From assembly GCA_038316435.1 (NCBI GenBank), contig JBBQAQ010000002.1:110591-174590 (forward strand): a stretch of 64,000 nt of DNA, written 5' to 3'. Under the pieces are notes generated by a model. It saw only the letters and a program-made list of their open reading frames with translations. It was not told where the DNA came from and did no database searches. Within the stretch, counting starts at the first letter, position 1. Each line of letters opens with the position of its first letter. Shown here piece after piece: positions 1 through 8,632 of the stretch. The DNA comes from JACJXF01 sp038316435 (GTDB lineage Bacteria > Bacteroidota > Bacteroidia > Bacteroidales > GCA-2748055). The position numbers and the translations under genes were made by a program.

Positions 1-1991
1 AAATGTTTTTGAATTATCCCAAATAATTCTTCTTTTACAATTGGTTTGGAGATATATTCATCACATCCCGCTTCGAGTGCTTTTTCCTTGTCGCCCGAAA
101 GACCATAAGCTGTCTGGGCGATGATAAATACATTTTTATTGAAGGTCCGGATCTGCCGTGTAGCTTCATATCCACTCATATCCGGCATTTTGATATCCAT
201 CATTATCAAATCAATATCAGGATTATTGCGACATACATCTACAGCCTCAAATCCATTTTTAGCTTTTAAGAAATTCTTTCCAAATTCTTTTAACAGAATA
301 ATAATCAGCATTTTAGATATTTCATCATCTTCTGCAATGAGAATTTTGAGTTTCCTGAAACGATTATTCTCATCATTCATTTCAAGGGAATCTGCAGTGG
401 AATCAATTAACTTGCCTGGTTGATGATATGGAATAGTAAAATAAAAAACAGATCCATTTCCCAATTCACTATTCACCCAAATTCTTCCATTCAACATTTT
501 CACATATGCCTTGGAAATCGATAATCCAAGACCTGCTCCCTGTTGCGCCATTTTATCAGTAATATCGGCTTGAATAAATCGTTCGAAGATTATTTCCTGC
601 CTGTCTGCTGAGATACCTATTCCGCTATCTTTTACATAAAATTCAATGAACCCTTTATTTAAAGTATAGCCGAATTCAATAAAGCCCTTACTCGTATATT
701 TAATAGAATTTTTTAGCAAGTTTGTGAGAATAGCAAAGAGCTTCTCTCGGTCTGTATTTATTACAGCATCCTCCCCGGATAAAGAACTTTTATAAGAAAA
801 CTGTATACCTTTAGATTCACATTCAGGCTTAAAAAATGTATAGAGAAAATGAATTTGTTCGTTAATATTCGATTCCCGTATTAACAGTTTCATAAGGCCG
901 GCTTCAATTTTGGAAATATCGACTATGTCGTTGATAATACCAAGCATTCTTTTTCCACTTTTTTCAATAATCTGAATGTATTCCTGCTGCTCTTCCCCGG
1001 TAAGACTCCCTTCCTTAAGCAATTCAGCGAATCCCAGAATACCATTCATTGGTGTTCGAATTTCATGACTCATATTGGCAAGAAAAGCAGATTTTAAGCG
1101 ATCACTTTCTTCAGCTTGCTCTTTAGAAATAATCAGGATCTCTTCGATCAGTTTCCTTTCAGTAATGTCTTGAACGACGCCGAAAACGACATTGTTTTCC
1201 TTATCAAATTCTGCAATTGAATGGATATCAACTATTTTGCCGTCGCTTGGTCTCCGGATTTTAAATTCCAAATCATAAGCTTCATTTTTTGTAATGAGGT
1301 TGTATAAGGCACCATCCAATTTTTGTCTGTATTCAGGCAATGGAATCTTCTGAATTTCCTCAAGTGACAACTCATTACCACTAATTCCATATATTAAGCC
1401 TGCTCCAGCCGACCAAACCATAGTTTTACTACTCAGGATAATTTTCCAATTACCTGTTTTCGCAACCCTTTCAGCACGGGCAAGTCGGAATTCACTTTCT
1501 TTTATTGTTTCCTGTGCTTTAATACGTTCAGTAATATCCCTGAAAATTGACTGAAAAGTTCCATCAGGTAACATGCGGGAATTCATTTCAACAATAACAG
1601 AAGTCCCGTCTCTTCTGGTTATTGGCCTAATAGAAGTTGCGATATCTCCTTGCTTTAGCAGGTCGTATCTAAGAGGTTTTTCAGCAAGCATGTCCTTTGA
1701 AAACAAATCACTTATATTCATTTTCAATAGTTCCTCCTTTGCATAACCTGTCAGAGCGATTGCAGATTTATTAACTTCGATAAAATTCCCGTTTTGGTCT
1801 CCCTGAAAAAATGCATCGGCTGCAAGTTCAATAAAAACACGGTATTTTTCCTCTTTTTCAGGGGATGTTGTTTCAACTTGGTTTTTTGCAAGTGCTAATT
1901 TTTCATAATTTTCTTTTAATGATTGGAATTCCCTTTTCAACTCTTCCAATTCACTCAGATGTTGATCTTTGATATATTTATCTTTATTCAT
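1..1991 (-). CDS. Hybrid PAS sensor histidine kinase/response regulator (3' end cut by window)
   Basis: Cytoplasmic-looking two-component hybrid kinase; 663 codons are visible and the C-terminus runs off the left edge. There is no membrane segment. A charged, coiled-coil-like N-terminus (about residues 1-50) is followed by PAS domains at about 45-170 and 170-290, then a HisKA domain with H-box SHEIRTPMNG (phosphorylatable His309), a HATPase domain (N-box NLLKNSIKYT, G1 DSGIGIS, F-box IFERF, G2 GAGLGLSISK) and a receiver domain whose phospho-acceptor is Asp599 in MMDIKMPDMSG, with the conserved Lys in ISKPI. The ATG at 1991 is the only good start. The signal sensed is unknown; lack of transmembrane helices suggests a cytosolic cue or a partner receptor. 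The identification rests on motifs read from the translation and is secure at family level. Confidence 0.93.
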   Translation of the reverse strand, partial: MNKDKYIKDQHLSELEELKREFQSLKENYEKLALAKNQVETTSPEKEEKYRVFIELAADAFFQGDQNGNFIEVNKSAIALTGYAKEELLKMNISDLFSKDMLAEKPLRYDLLKQGDIATSIRPITRRDGTSVIVEMNSRMLPDGTFQSIFRDITERIKAQETIKESEFRLARAERVAKTGNWKIILSSKTMVWSAGAGLIYGISGNELSLEEIQKIPLPEYRQKLDGALYNLITKNEAYDLEFKIRRPSDGKIVDIHSIAEFDKENNVVFGVVQDITERKLIEEILIISKEQAEESDRLKSAFLANMSHEIRTPMNGILGFAELLKEGSLTGEEQQEYIQIIEKSGKRMLGIINDIVDISKIEAGLMKLLIRESNINEQIHFLYTFFKPECESKGIQFSYKSSLSGEDAVINTDREKLFAILTNLLKNSIKYTSKGFIEFGYTLNKGFIEFYVKDSGIGISADRQEIIFERFIQADITDKMAQQGAGLGLSISKAYVKMLNGRIWVNSELGNGSVFYFTIPYHQPGKLIDSTADSLEMNDENNRFRKLKILIAEDDEISKMLIIILLKEFGKNFLKAKNGFEAVDVCRNNPDIDLIMMDIKMPDMSGYEATRQIRTFNKNVFIIAQTAYGLSGDKEKALEAGCDEYISKPIVKEELFGIIQKH

Positions 1992-2154
1992 TTTAAATCT
2001 TTAACATCAGTCAAAAGGGAAATTTGTAATTAAAGCTGAAATTATATTCTTACACACAAAAATGGGACGCATAAAATTAATCTATTTTTAAAAATACAGA
2101 ATTACTAAATGCAATTTCATTTTTTTATTTTTAATTATTTTTATAAACCTAAAT

Positions 2155-2278
2155 CAATGTCGTTGACTTAAGAAATTTTCCGATTCTAAAAAATGCCCCA
2201 CCCCAACCTCCCGAGTTCGGGAGGTTGGGGTGGGGCTGATTTTTGAAGATTTCGGACACCCTTAAGTAAACGACATTG
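2155..2278. repeat. 124-bp palindromic repeat with terminal and internal inverted repeats (copy 1)
   Basis: The ends 2155-2172 and 2261-2278 are 18-base inverted repeats matching at 17 of 18 positions (CAATGTCGTTGACTTAAG on the left). Inside, 2195-2214 and 2217-2236 form a perfect 20-bp GC-rich hairpin in otherwise AT-rich DNA. The first 68 bases (2155-2222) recur identically at 63859-63926. It has no coding capacity and resembles a small non-autonomous dispersed element (REP or MITE type). It ends 19 bases before the lipoprotein start codon. Confidence 0.85.
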
Positions 2279-2297
2279 AAACCTAAATATTAATCGG

Positions 2298-2942
2298 ATG
2301 AAAAAAACATTTGTATTATTGACTATGGCTTCCGGACTCATTCTTTTTAGCTGTAAAAATTCTACTCCTACTGTTGCCACTGTAACTACTGATATTCCCT
2401 CAGAAACTGGTCAGGTTCAACCATCTGAAATTCATAAATATCAGATTAAATCGGGCATCGTTACTTTTGAAACTGATATTGTAGGAATGAAAGGCAAAAC
2501 CATCCTCTATTTTGATAATTATGGAAGTCTGGAACTTGAAGAGAAATATTCTGATGGGATATTGAAGGAAGCCGATTTATGCGATGGCACCAACCGATAT
2601 ACAATTAATTTCAAAAAGAAATCAGCCTACTCAATGAGGAATTGCGCAAGAGGAATTGCATATAAATTCGATTGGAGTGAAATTTCAGATGCGGACAAAA
2701 AGGAAAAAGCGAAAAAATTACCAAACCTAATTCTTGCCGGAAAAAACTGTGAATCATACTCTTACACCGCTTCAGGAATAACTACAGTATTTGCGGGCTG
2801 GAATAACATCACCATGATGCAGGAACAGAAGAACCAATATGGCGGATCTTTCTCTCATGCCGTTAGCATTGAAGAAAACCCGGTAATACCTGCAGAAAAG
2901 TTTACAGTTCCAGCGGGAATTACTGTTCAACCGGGAATTTAA
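2298..2942 (+). CDS. Putative lipoprotein of unknown function
   Basis: A 214-residue protein with a lipoprotein signal peptide: KK near the N-terminus, a hydrophobic stretch, then Cys19 in the lipobox-like LFSC, followed by a Ser/Thr-rich linker. The mature part has no motif I recognise; it is rich in Lys, Tyr and Ser and looks like a soluble periplasmic domain anchored to a membrane. It stands alone, just downstream of a palindromic repeat, and converges on the UbiA gene with a hairpin terminator between them. Existence of the gene is well supported by the signal peptide and normal composition. The function is not. Confidence 0.8.
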   Translation: MKKTFVLLTMASGLILFSCKNSTPTVATVTTDIPSETGQVQPSEIHKYQIKSGIVTFETDIVGMKGKTILYFDNYGSLELEEKYSDGILKEADLCDGTNRYTINFKKKSAYSMRNCARGIAYKFDWSEISDADKKEKAKKLPNLILAGKNCESYSYTASGITTVFAGWNNITMMQEQKNQYGGSFSHAVSIEENPVIPAEKFTVPAGITVQPGI

Positions 2943-2963
2943 AAATTTAAGATATTAACTAGA

Positions 2964-2996
2964 AAAGGGATGCCAGACTAAGTTTGACATCCCTTT
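2964..2996. terminator. Bidirectional hairpin terminator between convergent genes
   Basis: AAAGGGATG (2964-2972) pairs with CATCCCTTT (2988-2996), and the stem extends inward through CAGAC/GTTTG with one mismatch. It lies between two convergent stop codons (2942 and 3014), with A/T runs on both sides, so it can end transcription from both directions. Confidence 0.8.
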
Positions 2997-3013
2997 AAAA
3001 AAGAATTAATCAA

Positions 3014-3946
3014 TTAGAATACCTCAATAAATATCGCTATTGCAACAAGTAAATCGAATGAAAGTACTGTAATAACATTAGCACCCAATGCAGGAACAAT
3101 CTTTGAATAATTACCTCCATCTTTAATTGCAGTCAAACTTGCTTTGATAGCTAAGGGCAATGGAAATAACGCAAGATAAATCCAATACGAAGAAAGCCCG
3201 AGAAGCGGCAAAACCAATATAATTGCGAAACTTGTAAACATACCTGCCGCATAAACCCATGCTGCACCTTTAATCCCAAGCCGAATTACCAGGTGTTTGC
3301 GACCTCCTGCCTTATCAGCCTCAACATCCGGAAATTCATTTATTAACAAAAGTAGGGATGTAAGAATTCCGGCTGGAATGGACAACCATATTACTTCCGA
3401 AGGAAACATTGATTTCAGGGACATACCGGGACTAGCATTCATGGAAATGTAGGTTCCAAGGACTACAAGTGTACCCAATGCAAGACCTGCAAATAATTCG
3501 CCTAGCATGTATCGGGCAAGAAAGTTTGTGTAGAAAACAATGCTAATACTTCCAAGAATTGCGAATACCAGAATTATCCAATGTGACAAAATGCTGAAAT
3601 AAATTCCAATTGCAATCGATATTAATAATGTTGTTACAGCTACAATCAAAACTGAAGCTGGGTTGCTCTGGCCAGAAACCATCATTCCACTTCCACCACT
3701 GAATGGTGTGCGCTTAGTTTTAAAATCAATCTGCGTAAAATAATCTGAGTGTTCATTAAAGAGATTTACAGAAATATGCGCACTTACAACTCCCAGAACA
3801 AGCAGAATTGCATGGAAATAGCTGAAGTCATAGGACAGTTGTGAGTGATACTTAATAGAAAGTGCTATTCCAATAAGCACCAAAAAAACTGAGAGAATAA
3901 GAAATGGAGCTCTTATCTGAGCCATCCATACTTTAAAGTTTTTCAT
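3014..3946 (-). CDS. UbiA-family prenyltransferase
   Basis: A 310-residue integral membrane protein with about eight or nine hydrophobic helices. The two polar substrate loops of UbiA enzymes are visible: NLFNEHSDY (residues 61-69) and NEFPDVEADKAGGR (about 203-216), which bind Mg-prenyl diphosphate. KTKRTPFSGGSG follows the first loop, as in MenA-like members. It transfers a polyprenyl group to an aromatic or glycerol-type acceptor; whether this is MenA or a prenylglycerol-phosphate-type transferase cannot be settled from the sequence. It is the last gene of the mevalonate run, about 180 bases after mevalonate kinase, so it probably consumes products of the pathway encoded upstream. Family call is secure, substrate is not. 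Confidence 0.88.
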   Translation of the reverse strand: MKNFKVWMAQIRAPFLILSVFLVLIGIALSIKYHSQLSYDFSYFHAILLVLGVVSAHISVNLFNEHSDYFTQIDFKTKRTPFSGGSGMMVSGQSNPASVLIVAVTTLLISIAIGIYFSILSHWIILVFAILGSISIVFYTNFLARYMLGELFAGLALGTLVVLGTYISMNASPGMSLKSMFPSEVIWLSIPAGILTSLLLLINEFPDVEADKAGGRKHLVIRLGIKGAAWVYAAGMFTSFAIILVLPLLGLSSYWIYLALFPLPLAIKASLTAIKDGGNYSKIVPALGANVITVLSFDLLVAIAIFIEVF

Positions 3947-4127
3947 TGTCTATATTTTTAAGTTTTATGCTTTTATATTGCTTAAAAAGAACAAATCTAA
4001 ATAAGAAGAGTTTTAATGAAACTCACTTTTTTAACAAAAAAGAATTGATTTGTCCTGAAATCTCCTATAATTAAGGCATTTTCTGCATTTTACGGATAAC
4101 AATTCTATGTAAAAAAATGACCCTAAT

Positions 4128-5060
4128 TTACAATCGGATTATTTTTAATCCCTTTTTATTGAAAAATGAAATACTTCGGTCGTAATTCCCTGTAAACCCA
4201 AGAACAAAGCCACCCCCTCCGGAGCCACAGAGTTTGAGGGAGTAATCGCCTGTTTCAAATCCATTCTCCCAAATGAATCGAAAATCAATTGGAATCATCT
4301 CCTTAAAATGTTCAAATTGCAGTCTTGAAAGCTGATTTAGTTTTTCTAATAAATGCTGCACATCTGCTTTTATTAAAGCATTTATGCATTGATTGTTAAG
4401 TGGGATAATCAAATTTTTCAGAACTTCACGAAAAGGAATTGTATCCGACATACTCAGAAAATTCTGAACAAGATTCTCTGTTTTAGATACTTTGCCGGTA
4501 TCCAACAGGAAAATGCCAAATTCAGGACTATCTTTAAAGGATGGAATTTCAGTAATACCAATGGTTTGATTGGAGGATATTAACAATGGTTTACCAACAT
4601 AACAGCTAAGTGGATCTATACCTGAACTCTTCCCATGAAAGTACGATTCCATGAATGAAAAAAAAATTTTAAACTTGAGAAGATCATCCATTTTAAAGGA
4701 TTGAAAGAATCCTAGATTATATTGATCAAAGATTGCCGCAACAACTATTCCAGAGCTTCCGACTCCGTATCCTTCTGGTACACTAGAATTCAAATATAGT
4801 CCATTATCCAGATCTGATTCAAACATTTCCAGATTCAGTTTCAACTCAGGAGGAAACATAGAATGATGATCAAGCAAATATTCGAAAAACCCTCTCAAAT
4901 TTTTATTCGATCGGTGTTGGATTGAATTTTCTAAATGGCCGCATTCAAGTCTTGCACTAAAACCATGAAAGGGCGTTATCAGTGCTTTTGACCCCAACAA
5001 TAAAGTATATTCGCCGAAAAGCAGAACTTTTGAGAAATATTGTTCTCTATTTACATTCAT
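4128..5060 (-). CDS. GHMP kinase, probable mevalonate kinase
   Basis: A 310-residue GHMP-superfamily kinase. The N-terminal KVLLFGEYTLLLGSKAL (11-27) matches the mevalonate/phosphomevalonate kinase pattern; the ATP loop is PEGYGVGSSG (95-104), with catalytic-type Asp149 in KSSGIDPL; C-terminal motif 3 is LKLCGSGGGG (275-284). It should phosphorylate mevalonate at C5 using ATP in the cytosol. It lies 22 bases downstream of diphosphomevalonate decarboxylase in the same transcription unit. A second GHMP kinase (6284-7243) sits in the same cluster, and the division of labour between mevalonate and phosphomevalonate phosphorylation is inferred from family resemblance only. Confidence 0.85.
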   Translation of the reverse strand: MNVNREQYFSKVLLFGEYTLLLGSKALITPFHGFSARLECGHLENSIQHRSNKNLRGFFEYLLDHHSMFPPELKLNLEMFESDLDNGLYLNSSVPEGYGVGSSGIVVAAIFDQYNLGFFQSFKMDDLLKFKIFFSFMESYFHGKSSGIDPLSCYVGKPLLISSNQTIGITEIPSFKDSPEFGIFLLDTGKVSKTENLVQNFLSMSDTIPFREVLKNLIIPLNNQCINALIKADVQHLLEKLNQLSRLQFEHFKEMIPIDFRFIWENGFETGDYSLKLCGSGGGGFVLGFTGNYDRSISFFNKKGLKIIRL

Positions 5061-5082
5061 CGGTTATTGAGATAAAACTCAT

Positions 5083-6171
5083 TTATATTTTTACGTTTTC
5101 GCTTGTGAATCTGACGGGACCCTCTCCAATTTCATCCCAAATAACCTTTCTATTTTCACAGAAAGCCAGAAGTTCACTGTTAATTAAGTCTGTAATTTTG
5201 CTTTTAATAGAATCCGGGTATATCAGATGCACATTTGGTCCTGCGTCAAGAGTAAAACATAGAAATAATCCGGTCTTTTTCCTGAAATCTATAATCCTGT
5301 TGATTATTTCAAGTGTATGTGGTTTAACCAGGATAAACGCCGGATCAGAGCTCATCATCAGCGAGTGCAAACCCAGAGCCTCATTCTCTATAACTCGTAT
5401 AAACTCCTCGGTATCACCCGATTGAAAAGCTTTCAATAAGCATTCAAGGTTTTTGTGAGCAAGTTTAAAACGCTCCTTAGCATAGGGATGATTATTCATT
5501 AACTGATGCCCCTCAGAACTGCTAATTTTCTTTGGTTCAGAACTTACGATTAGTATTGCATCATTCAGTTTTGAAAATACGGGGTGAATATCGAAATCTA
5601 GAAATGTTGCCCATTCATCTGAAGAATTTTCCAATAAAGATGTTTTGCCCCAGGTACTGAATCCTCCATAAACCGAACGGGACGCACTACCCGAGCCTAG
5701 TCTTGCGAGTTCTGATGCTTTTCTGTAAAACTCAGCATCATTGAGGTAATTCGAAGATTTCTCTTCCGCAATTTCACATATACAAAGAGCAAGTGAACTC
5801 ATGGCACTTGCTGAGCTTGCTATTCCTGCTGAGTGAGGAAAAGTATTACAACTTTCTATTTTCAGGCTTTTATTCTGTAGCGATGGAAAAAAATTATAAG
5901 CATTTTTTAAAAACAAATCTATTTTTTTATCAAAAGTACTTTCCTTGAATCCTTCGAAAAAAAATTGAAAAGCAGGTTTATCCCGTGACTCAATCACTAA
6001 AACAATTGTTCTTGTTGTTGAGTTTTTCAGACTCATACTTAATGATGGATTGGAGGGTAGCTGGTTACCATACTTCCCCCAATATTTAATAAATGCAATG
6101 TTGGAGGGACTCGTCCAATCCGCTTTCCGTATTATTTTTTCTACCTGTTTATTCATGAAATAATCTCGCAT
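5083..6171 (-). CDS. mvaD: Diphosphomevalonate decarboxylase
   Basis: Catalyses the ATP-dependent decarboxylation of mevalonate 5-diphosphate to isopentenyl diphosphate. The 362-residue protein carries the diagnostic N-terminal block SNIAFIKYWGK and NPSLSMSL, the ATP-loop stretch HSAGIASSASAMS, the SGSASRSVYGG block and the C-terminal TLDAGPNVH block with the conserved Asp. An in-frame ATG at 6156 would drop five residues and is equally possible. It is flanked by the two GHMP kinases. A perfect 22-bp hairpin upstream (6197-6243) separates it from the previous gene and could reduce read-through. This is one of the most secure calls in the cluster and fixes the pathway as mevalonate. Confidence 0.95.
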   Translation of the reverse strand: MRDYFMNKQVEKIIRKADWTSPSNIAFIKYWGKYGNQLPSNPSLSMSLKNSTTRTIVLVIESRDKPAFQFFFEGFKESTFDKKIDLFLKNAYNFFPSLQNKSLKIESCNTFPHSAGIASSASAMSSLALCICEIAEEKSSNYLNDAEFYRKASELARLGSGSASRSVYGGFSTWGKTSLLENSSDEWATFLDFDIHPVFSKLNDAILIVSSEPKKISSSEGHQLMNNHPYAKERFKLAHKNLECLLKAFQSGDTEEFIRVIENEALGLHSLMMSSDPAFILVKPHTLEIINRIIDFRKKTGLFLCFTLDAGPNVHLIYPDSIKSKITDLINSELLAFCENRKVIWDEIGEGPVRFTSENVKI

Positions 6172-6196
6172 TTTGTGATGAAATAAAATCCTTAAT

Positions 6197-6243
6197 AATC
6201 ATTCAAACCTGTCAGGTCATAGACCTGACAGGTTTGAATGATT
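6197..6243. repeat. Perfect 22-bp inverted repeat (hairpin), possible intra-operon attenuator
   Basis: 6197-6218 and 6222-6243 are exact reverse complements, separated by a 3-base loop; the core is AACCTGTCAGGTC. It sits in the 112-base gap between the GHMP kinase and mvaD genes. Similar ACCTGTCAGGT palindromes are, to my knowledge, common intergenic repeats in Bacteroidota. It could act as terminator, attenuator or mRNA stabiliser. Confidence 0.85.
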
Positions 6244-6283
6244 TAATAGCTTATTTAAAAACAAAAAATAGTCAAGTAACACT

Positions 6284-7243
6284 TTAAATCTCAAGAGGCT
6301 TTTCAGGCATCAAAGCAATATCTTCATACTTAAACCATGTATTCAAATCTTTATTTCTTAGCCAGGAAATAACGTATTCACGGGGCATCTCTGTTGCCAG
6401 TAAAATAAAATCGCCTCCCCAGGCTCCGAGCGATTTGATTTCCCCATTGAAATCAGCAAATTCTTTTGTTCCAATTGGAGGTGTTCCTATAACGGCAGAA
6501 ATAATTCTTTCATGCTCGTGCATGAGTTTTCTGAATTCCCGAAGCTCAACGGCTGCAACCATCGATTTGGTAATTATATCTAAATCAATAATATAGGAGG
6601 AAAAGTCCTTTGCAGTCCTTTCATAAAACTCCTGAATTGCCAGCGCCGAGTTACGTTTTCTCCCCAGATAGGCAAAATAAAGATGTTCGTGAAAGACAGG
6701 GTAAAAATTACACGGTATGACTTCTGGGATAGTATTGGTAATTCGGTAGAGTATTGGTTTTTGAGACATAGCCGTAGCCACATCATATCCGGAACCTGAA
6801 GAAACTTTTTGAAGTAATTCGAAAGGATCTATTTTAGCCCAGTTTGCCATATTTACTAAAAGGGATGAACTGCTTCCAAGTCCCAGTGTAATTTCAAAAT
6901 CGAGTTCTGAGAATGCTTCATATTTCATTTGCCCGGTAAGGAACTGCGGAGCTAAACTTCTCATTGCCAGCAGTATATTCCTTAGATTAATTGCAGTAGG
7001 AAAATCATCTGTATTGGCAATTACAAAATCATTTAGTGAAAAAATGGCCTCAAACCAGGGTTTGCCTTTCACATAAGTTTTCCACACTAGGGAAGCATTT
7101 CCTTCATGCTCAGTAATTTTCAGTTTTTGACCATTTTTTAAAGGGATTGAAAGTGCCTGAGCTCCATGCAAAACAAGATATTCGCCTGAGATCATTAACT
7201 TGGCGTTCGCGGAAAAAAGCCCGGATGATTTAATATGATCCAT
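6284..7243 (-). CDS. GHMP kinase with GYDVA motif, candidate phosphomevalonate kinase
   Basis: A 319-residue GHMP-type kinase: NAKLMISGEYLVLHGAQAL (13-31), ATP loop GLGSSSS (121-127), the signature GSGYDVATA (150-158) and a C-terminal SLGAWGGDFILL glycine block. It resembles the Bacteroidota GYDIA-type GHMP kinases usually found beside mevalonate genes. Since mevalonate kinase and the decarboxylase are already assigned, the missing step, phosphomevalonate to diphosphomevalonate, is the natural role. This is inference by elimination. The start codon overlaps the stop codon of HMG-CoA reductase (TGATG at 7241-7245), so the two are translationally coupled. Confidence 0.8.
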   Translation of the reverse strand: MDHIKSSGLFSANAKLMISGEYLVLHGAQALSIPLKNGQKLKITEHEGNASLVWKTYVKGKPWFEAIFSLNDFVIANTDDFPTAINLRNILLAMRSLAPQFLTGQMKYEAFSELDFEITLGLGSSSSLLVNMANWAKIDPFELLQKVSSGSGYDVATAMSQKPILYRITNTIPEVIPCNFYPVFHEHLYFAYLGRKRNSALAIQEFYERTAKDFSSYIIDLDIITKSMVAAVELREFRKLMHEHERIISAVIGTPPIGTKEFADFNGEIKSLGAWGGDFILLATEMPREYVISWLRNKDLNTWFKYEDIALMPEKPLEI

Positions 7244-8565
7244 CAGGGTTTCCTTTTCTTTTTCAGGAACTTTTCCACGTCATGAAAAGTTACCTTTTTA
7301 TCTCTAAAGAACTCAATTGCACTTGCACGTTCTTCGTCAATGGCTCCTTGGGCGGACAGGATATTTCCAAGATGCATTTTCATGTGTCCTTCCTGAATTC
7401 CACGTGTAATAAGTGATCGTATTGCAGCGAAATTGCTTGCCAGTCCGGCTGAGGCAATTATCATCATCAATTCAGGTGTTGTAGGCTTATTAAGTATTTC
7501 AAATGACCATTTTGCAATTGGGTGCAGACTGGTTAAACCCCCAACAGTCCCTACCGCAACAGGAAGTTCCATGCTTAAACGGAAAACATCCTCAGTAATA
7601 TTTACTTTCGAAAGCGAACTGTATTTACCGTTTCTGGATGCATACGCATGTCCTGCTGCTTCAATTGCCCTGAAATCGTTGGCTGTGGCCATCACTACTG
7701 CATCAATTCCGTTGAATATGCCCTTATTATGAGTAACTGCACGAAAAGGGTCGAGCTGGGCAATATCAACAGCTTTTTTAAATTTCCTCGCAAATTCTTC
7801 ACCGCTCATCTCTTCTGAAATGTTTTCGAGGGAGTCAAAATTGGTCTCCACATAACATTCAACAATACAATCAGGAGTGTAATTTGAGAGTATCGCCATT
7901 ATGATATCAACAGGACTGTTATTGTTTTCGGAAGAAGTAGATTCTGAATAATAGCTTTTTAGAAGGAATGCCATATCTTCCAGCACAGAATTCATGAAAT
8001 TGGCGCCCATGCAATCTGCAGTTTGAAAACTCACCCTTAGCTGAAAATAATTTTCAAGCTGATCAGACATATCAATAAGTTCAATCCCCTGAACGCCTCC
8101 ACCACGCTCAATCATGCGCTGAGTAAGATTAAGCCCGTTTTTAAGAAGAAATTTTATAAGGTCTTTTTTAGAGTCAAGTAGAATTTTACGGTTCCTGTGC
8201 CAGCAAAAATGGATTTGACCCGTTTTAAGACATCCTTTAACTTTTGAATGAAATCCTCCTTTATCCGACCAAAAGCGCGCTGCTGAAGATGCTGCAGCTA
8301 CAACAGAGGATTCTTCAGTAACCATGGGTATGGTATATGCTTTTTTGTTAATAAGGAAATTTGGTGCAACACCGTATGGAAGCGGGAAATTTCCAAGGGT
8401 ATTTTCCGAGAATTGTTCAAGCATCAGTTGCTTTTCCGCTTGTTTGTGATTAACTGCTTCAAGGTCGGATAAAAAACCAGAAGGGTCAGCAAGTTCTTCA
8501 GAGATAATTTTAATTTTCTCTTGTTTATTGAGTTTTGAAAAACCAGATATGAATTTTGTATTCAT
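7243..8565 (-). CDS. mvaA: Hydroxymethylglutaryl-CoA reductase, class II
   Basis: Interconverts HMG-CoA and mevalonate. The 440-residue soluble protein has the class II layout without membrane anchor. The catalytic set is visible by comparison with the Pseudomonas mevalonii enzyme: Glu84/85 in VTEESSVVAAAS, Lys281 in THNKGIFNG, Asp297 in ATANDFRA (16 residues after the Lys, as expected) and His394 in GIQEGHMKMH. Class II enzymes work in either direction; with mevalonate kinases and decarboxylase immediately downstream, the biosynthetic direction is more likely here. It lies 67 bases after the acyl-CoA dehydrogenase gene and overlaps the next kinase by one base. Cofactor preference cannot be read from the sequence. 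Confidence 0.95.
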   Translation of the reverse strand: MNTKFISGFSKLNKQEKIKIISEELADPSGFLSDLEAVNHKQAEKQLMLEQFSENTLGNFPLPYGVAPNFLINKKAYTIPMVTEESSVVAAASSAARFWSDKGGFHSKVKGCLKTGQIHFCWHRNRKILLDSKKDLIKFLLKNGLNLTQRMIERGGGVQGIELIDMSDQLENYFQLRVSFQTADCMGANFMNSVLEDMAFLLKSYYSESTSSENNNSPVDIIMAILSNYTPDCIVECYVETNFDSLENISEEMSGEEFARKFKKAVDIAQLDPFRAVTHNKGIFNGIDAVVMATANDFRAIEAAGHAYASRNGKYSSLSKVNITEDVFRLSMELPVAVGTVGGLTSLHPIAKWSFEILNKPTTPELMMIIASAGLASNFAAIRSLITRGIQEGHMKMHLGNILSAQGAIDEERASAIEFFRDKKVTFHDVEKFLKKKRKP

Positions 8566-8632
8566 TCTAATCTTTTATGGTTAAAAATGCGTAAGCAAGC
8601 AAAAGGTGATCTTTTTTCATGTCTTCCATAAT

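Noticed and set aside
121..423. Plus-strand 100-codon frame at the left edge
   Set aside because: It is the antisense of the receiver-domain part of the hybrid kinase, whose motifs are unmistakable on the minus strand.
2186..2380. Minus-strand 64-codon frame over the palindromic repeat
   Set aside because: Low-complexity translation of the hairpin and of the antisense of the lipoprotein signal; no ribosome binding site.
4982..5425. 147-codon plus-strand frame
   Set aside because: Antisense to mevalonate kinase and mvaD, spans two real genes, and has no gene-like features.
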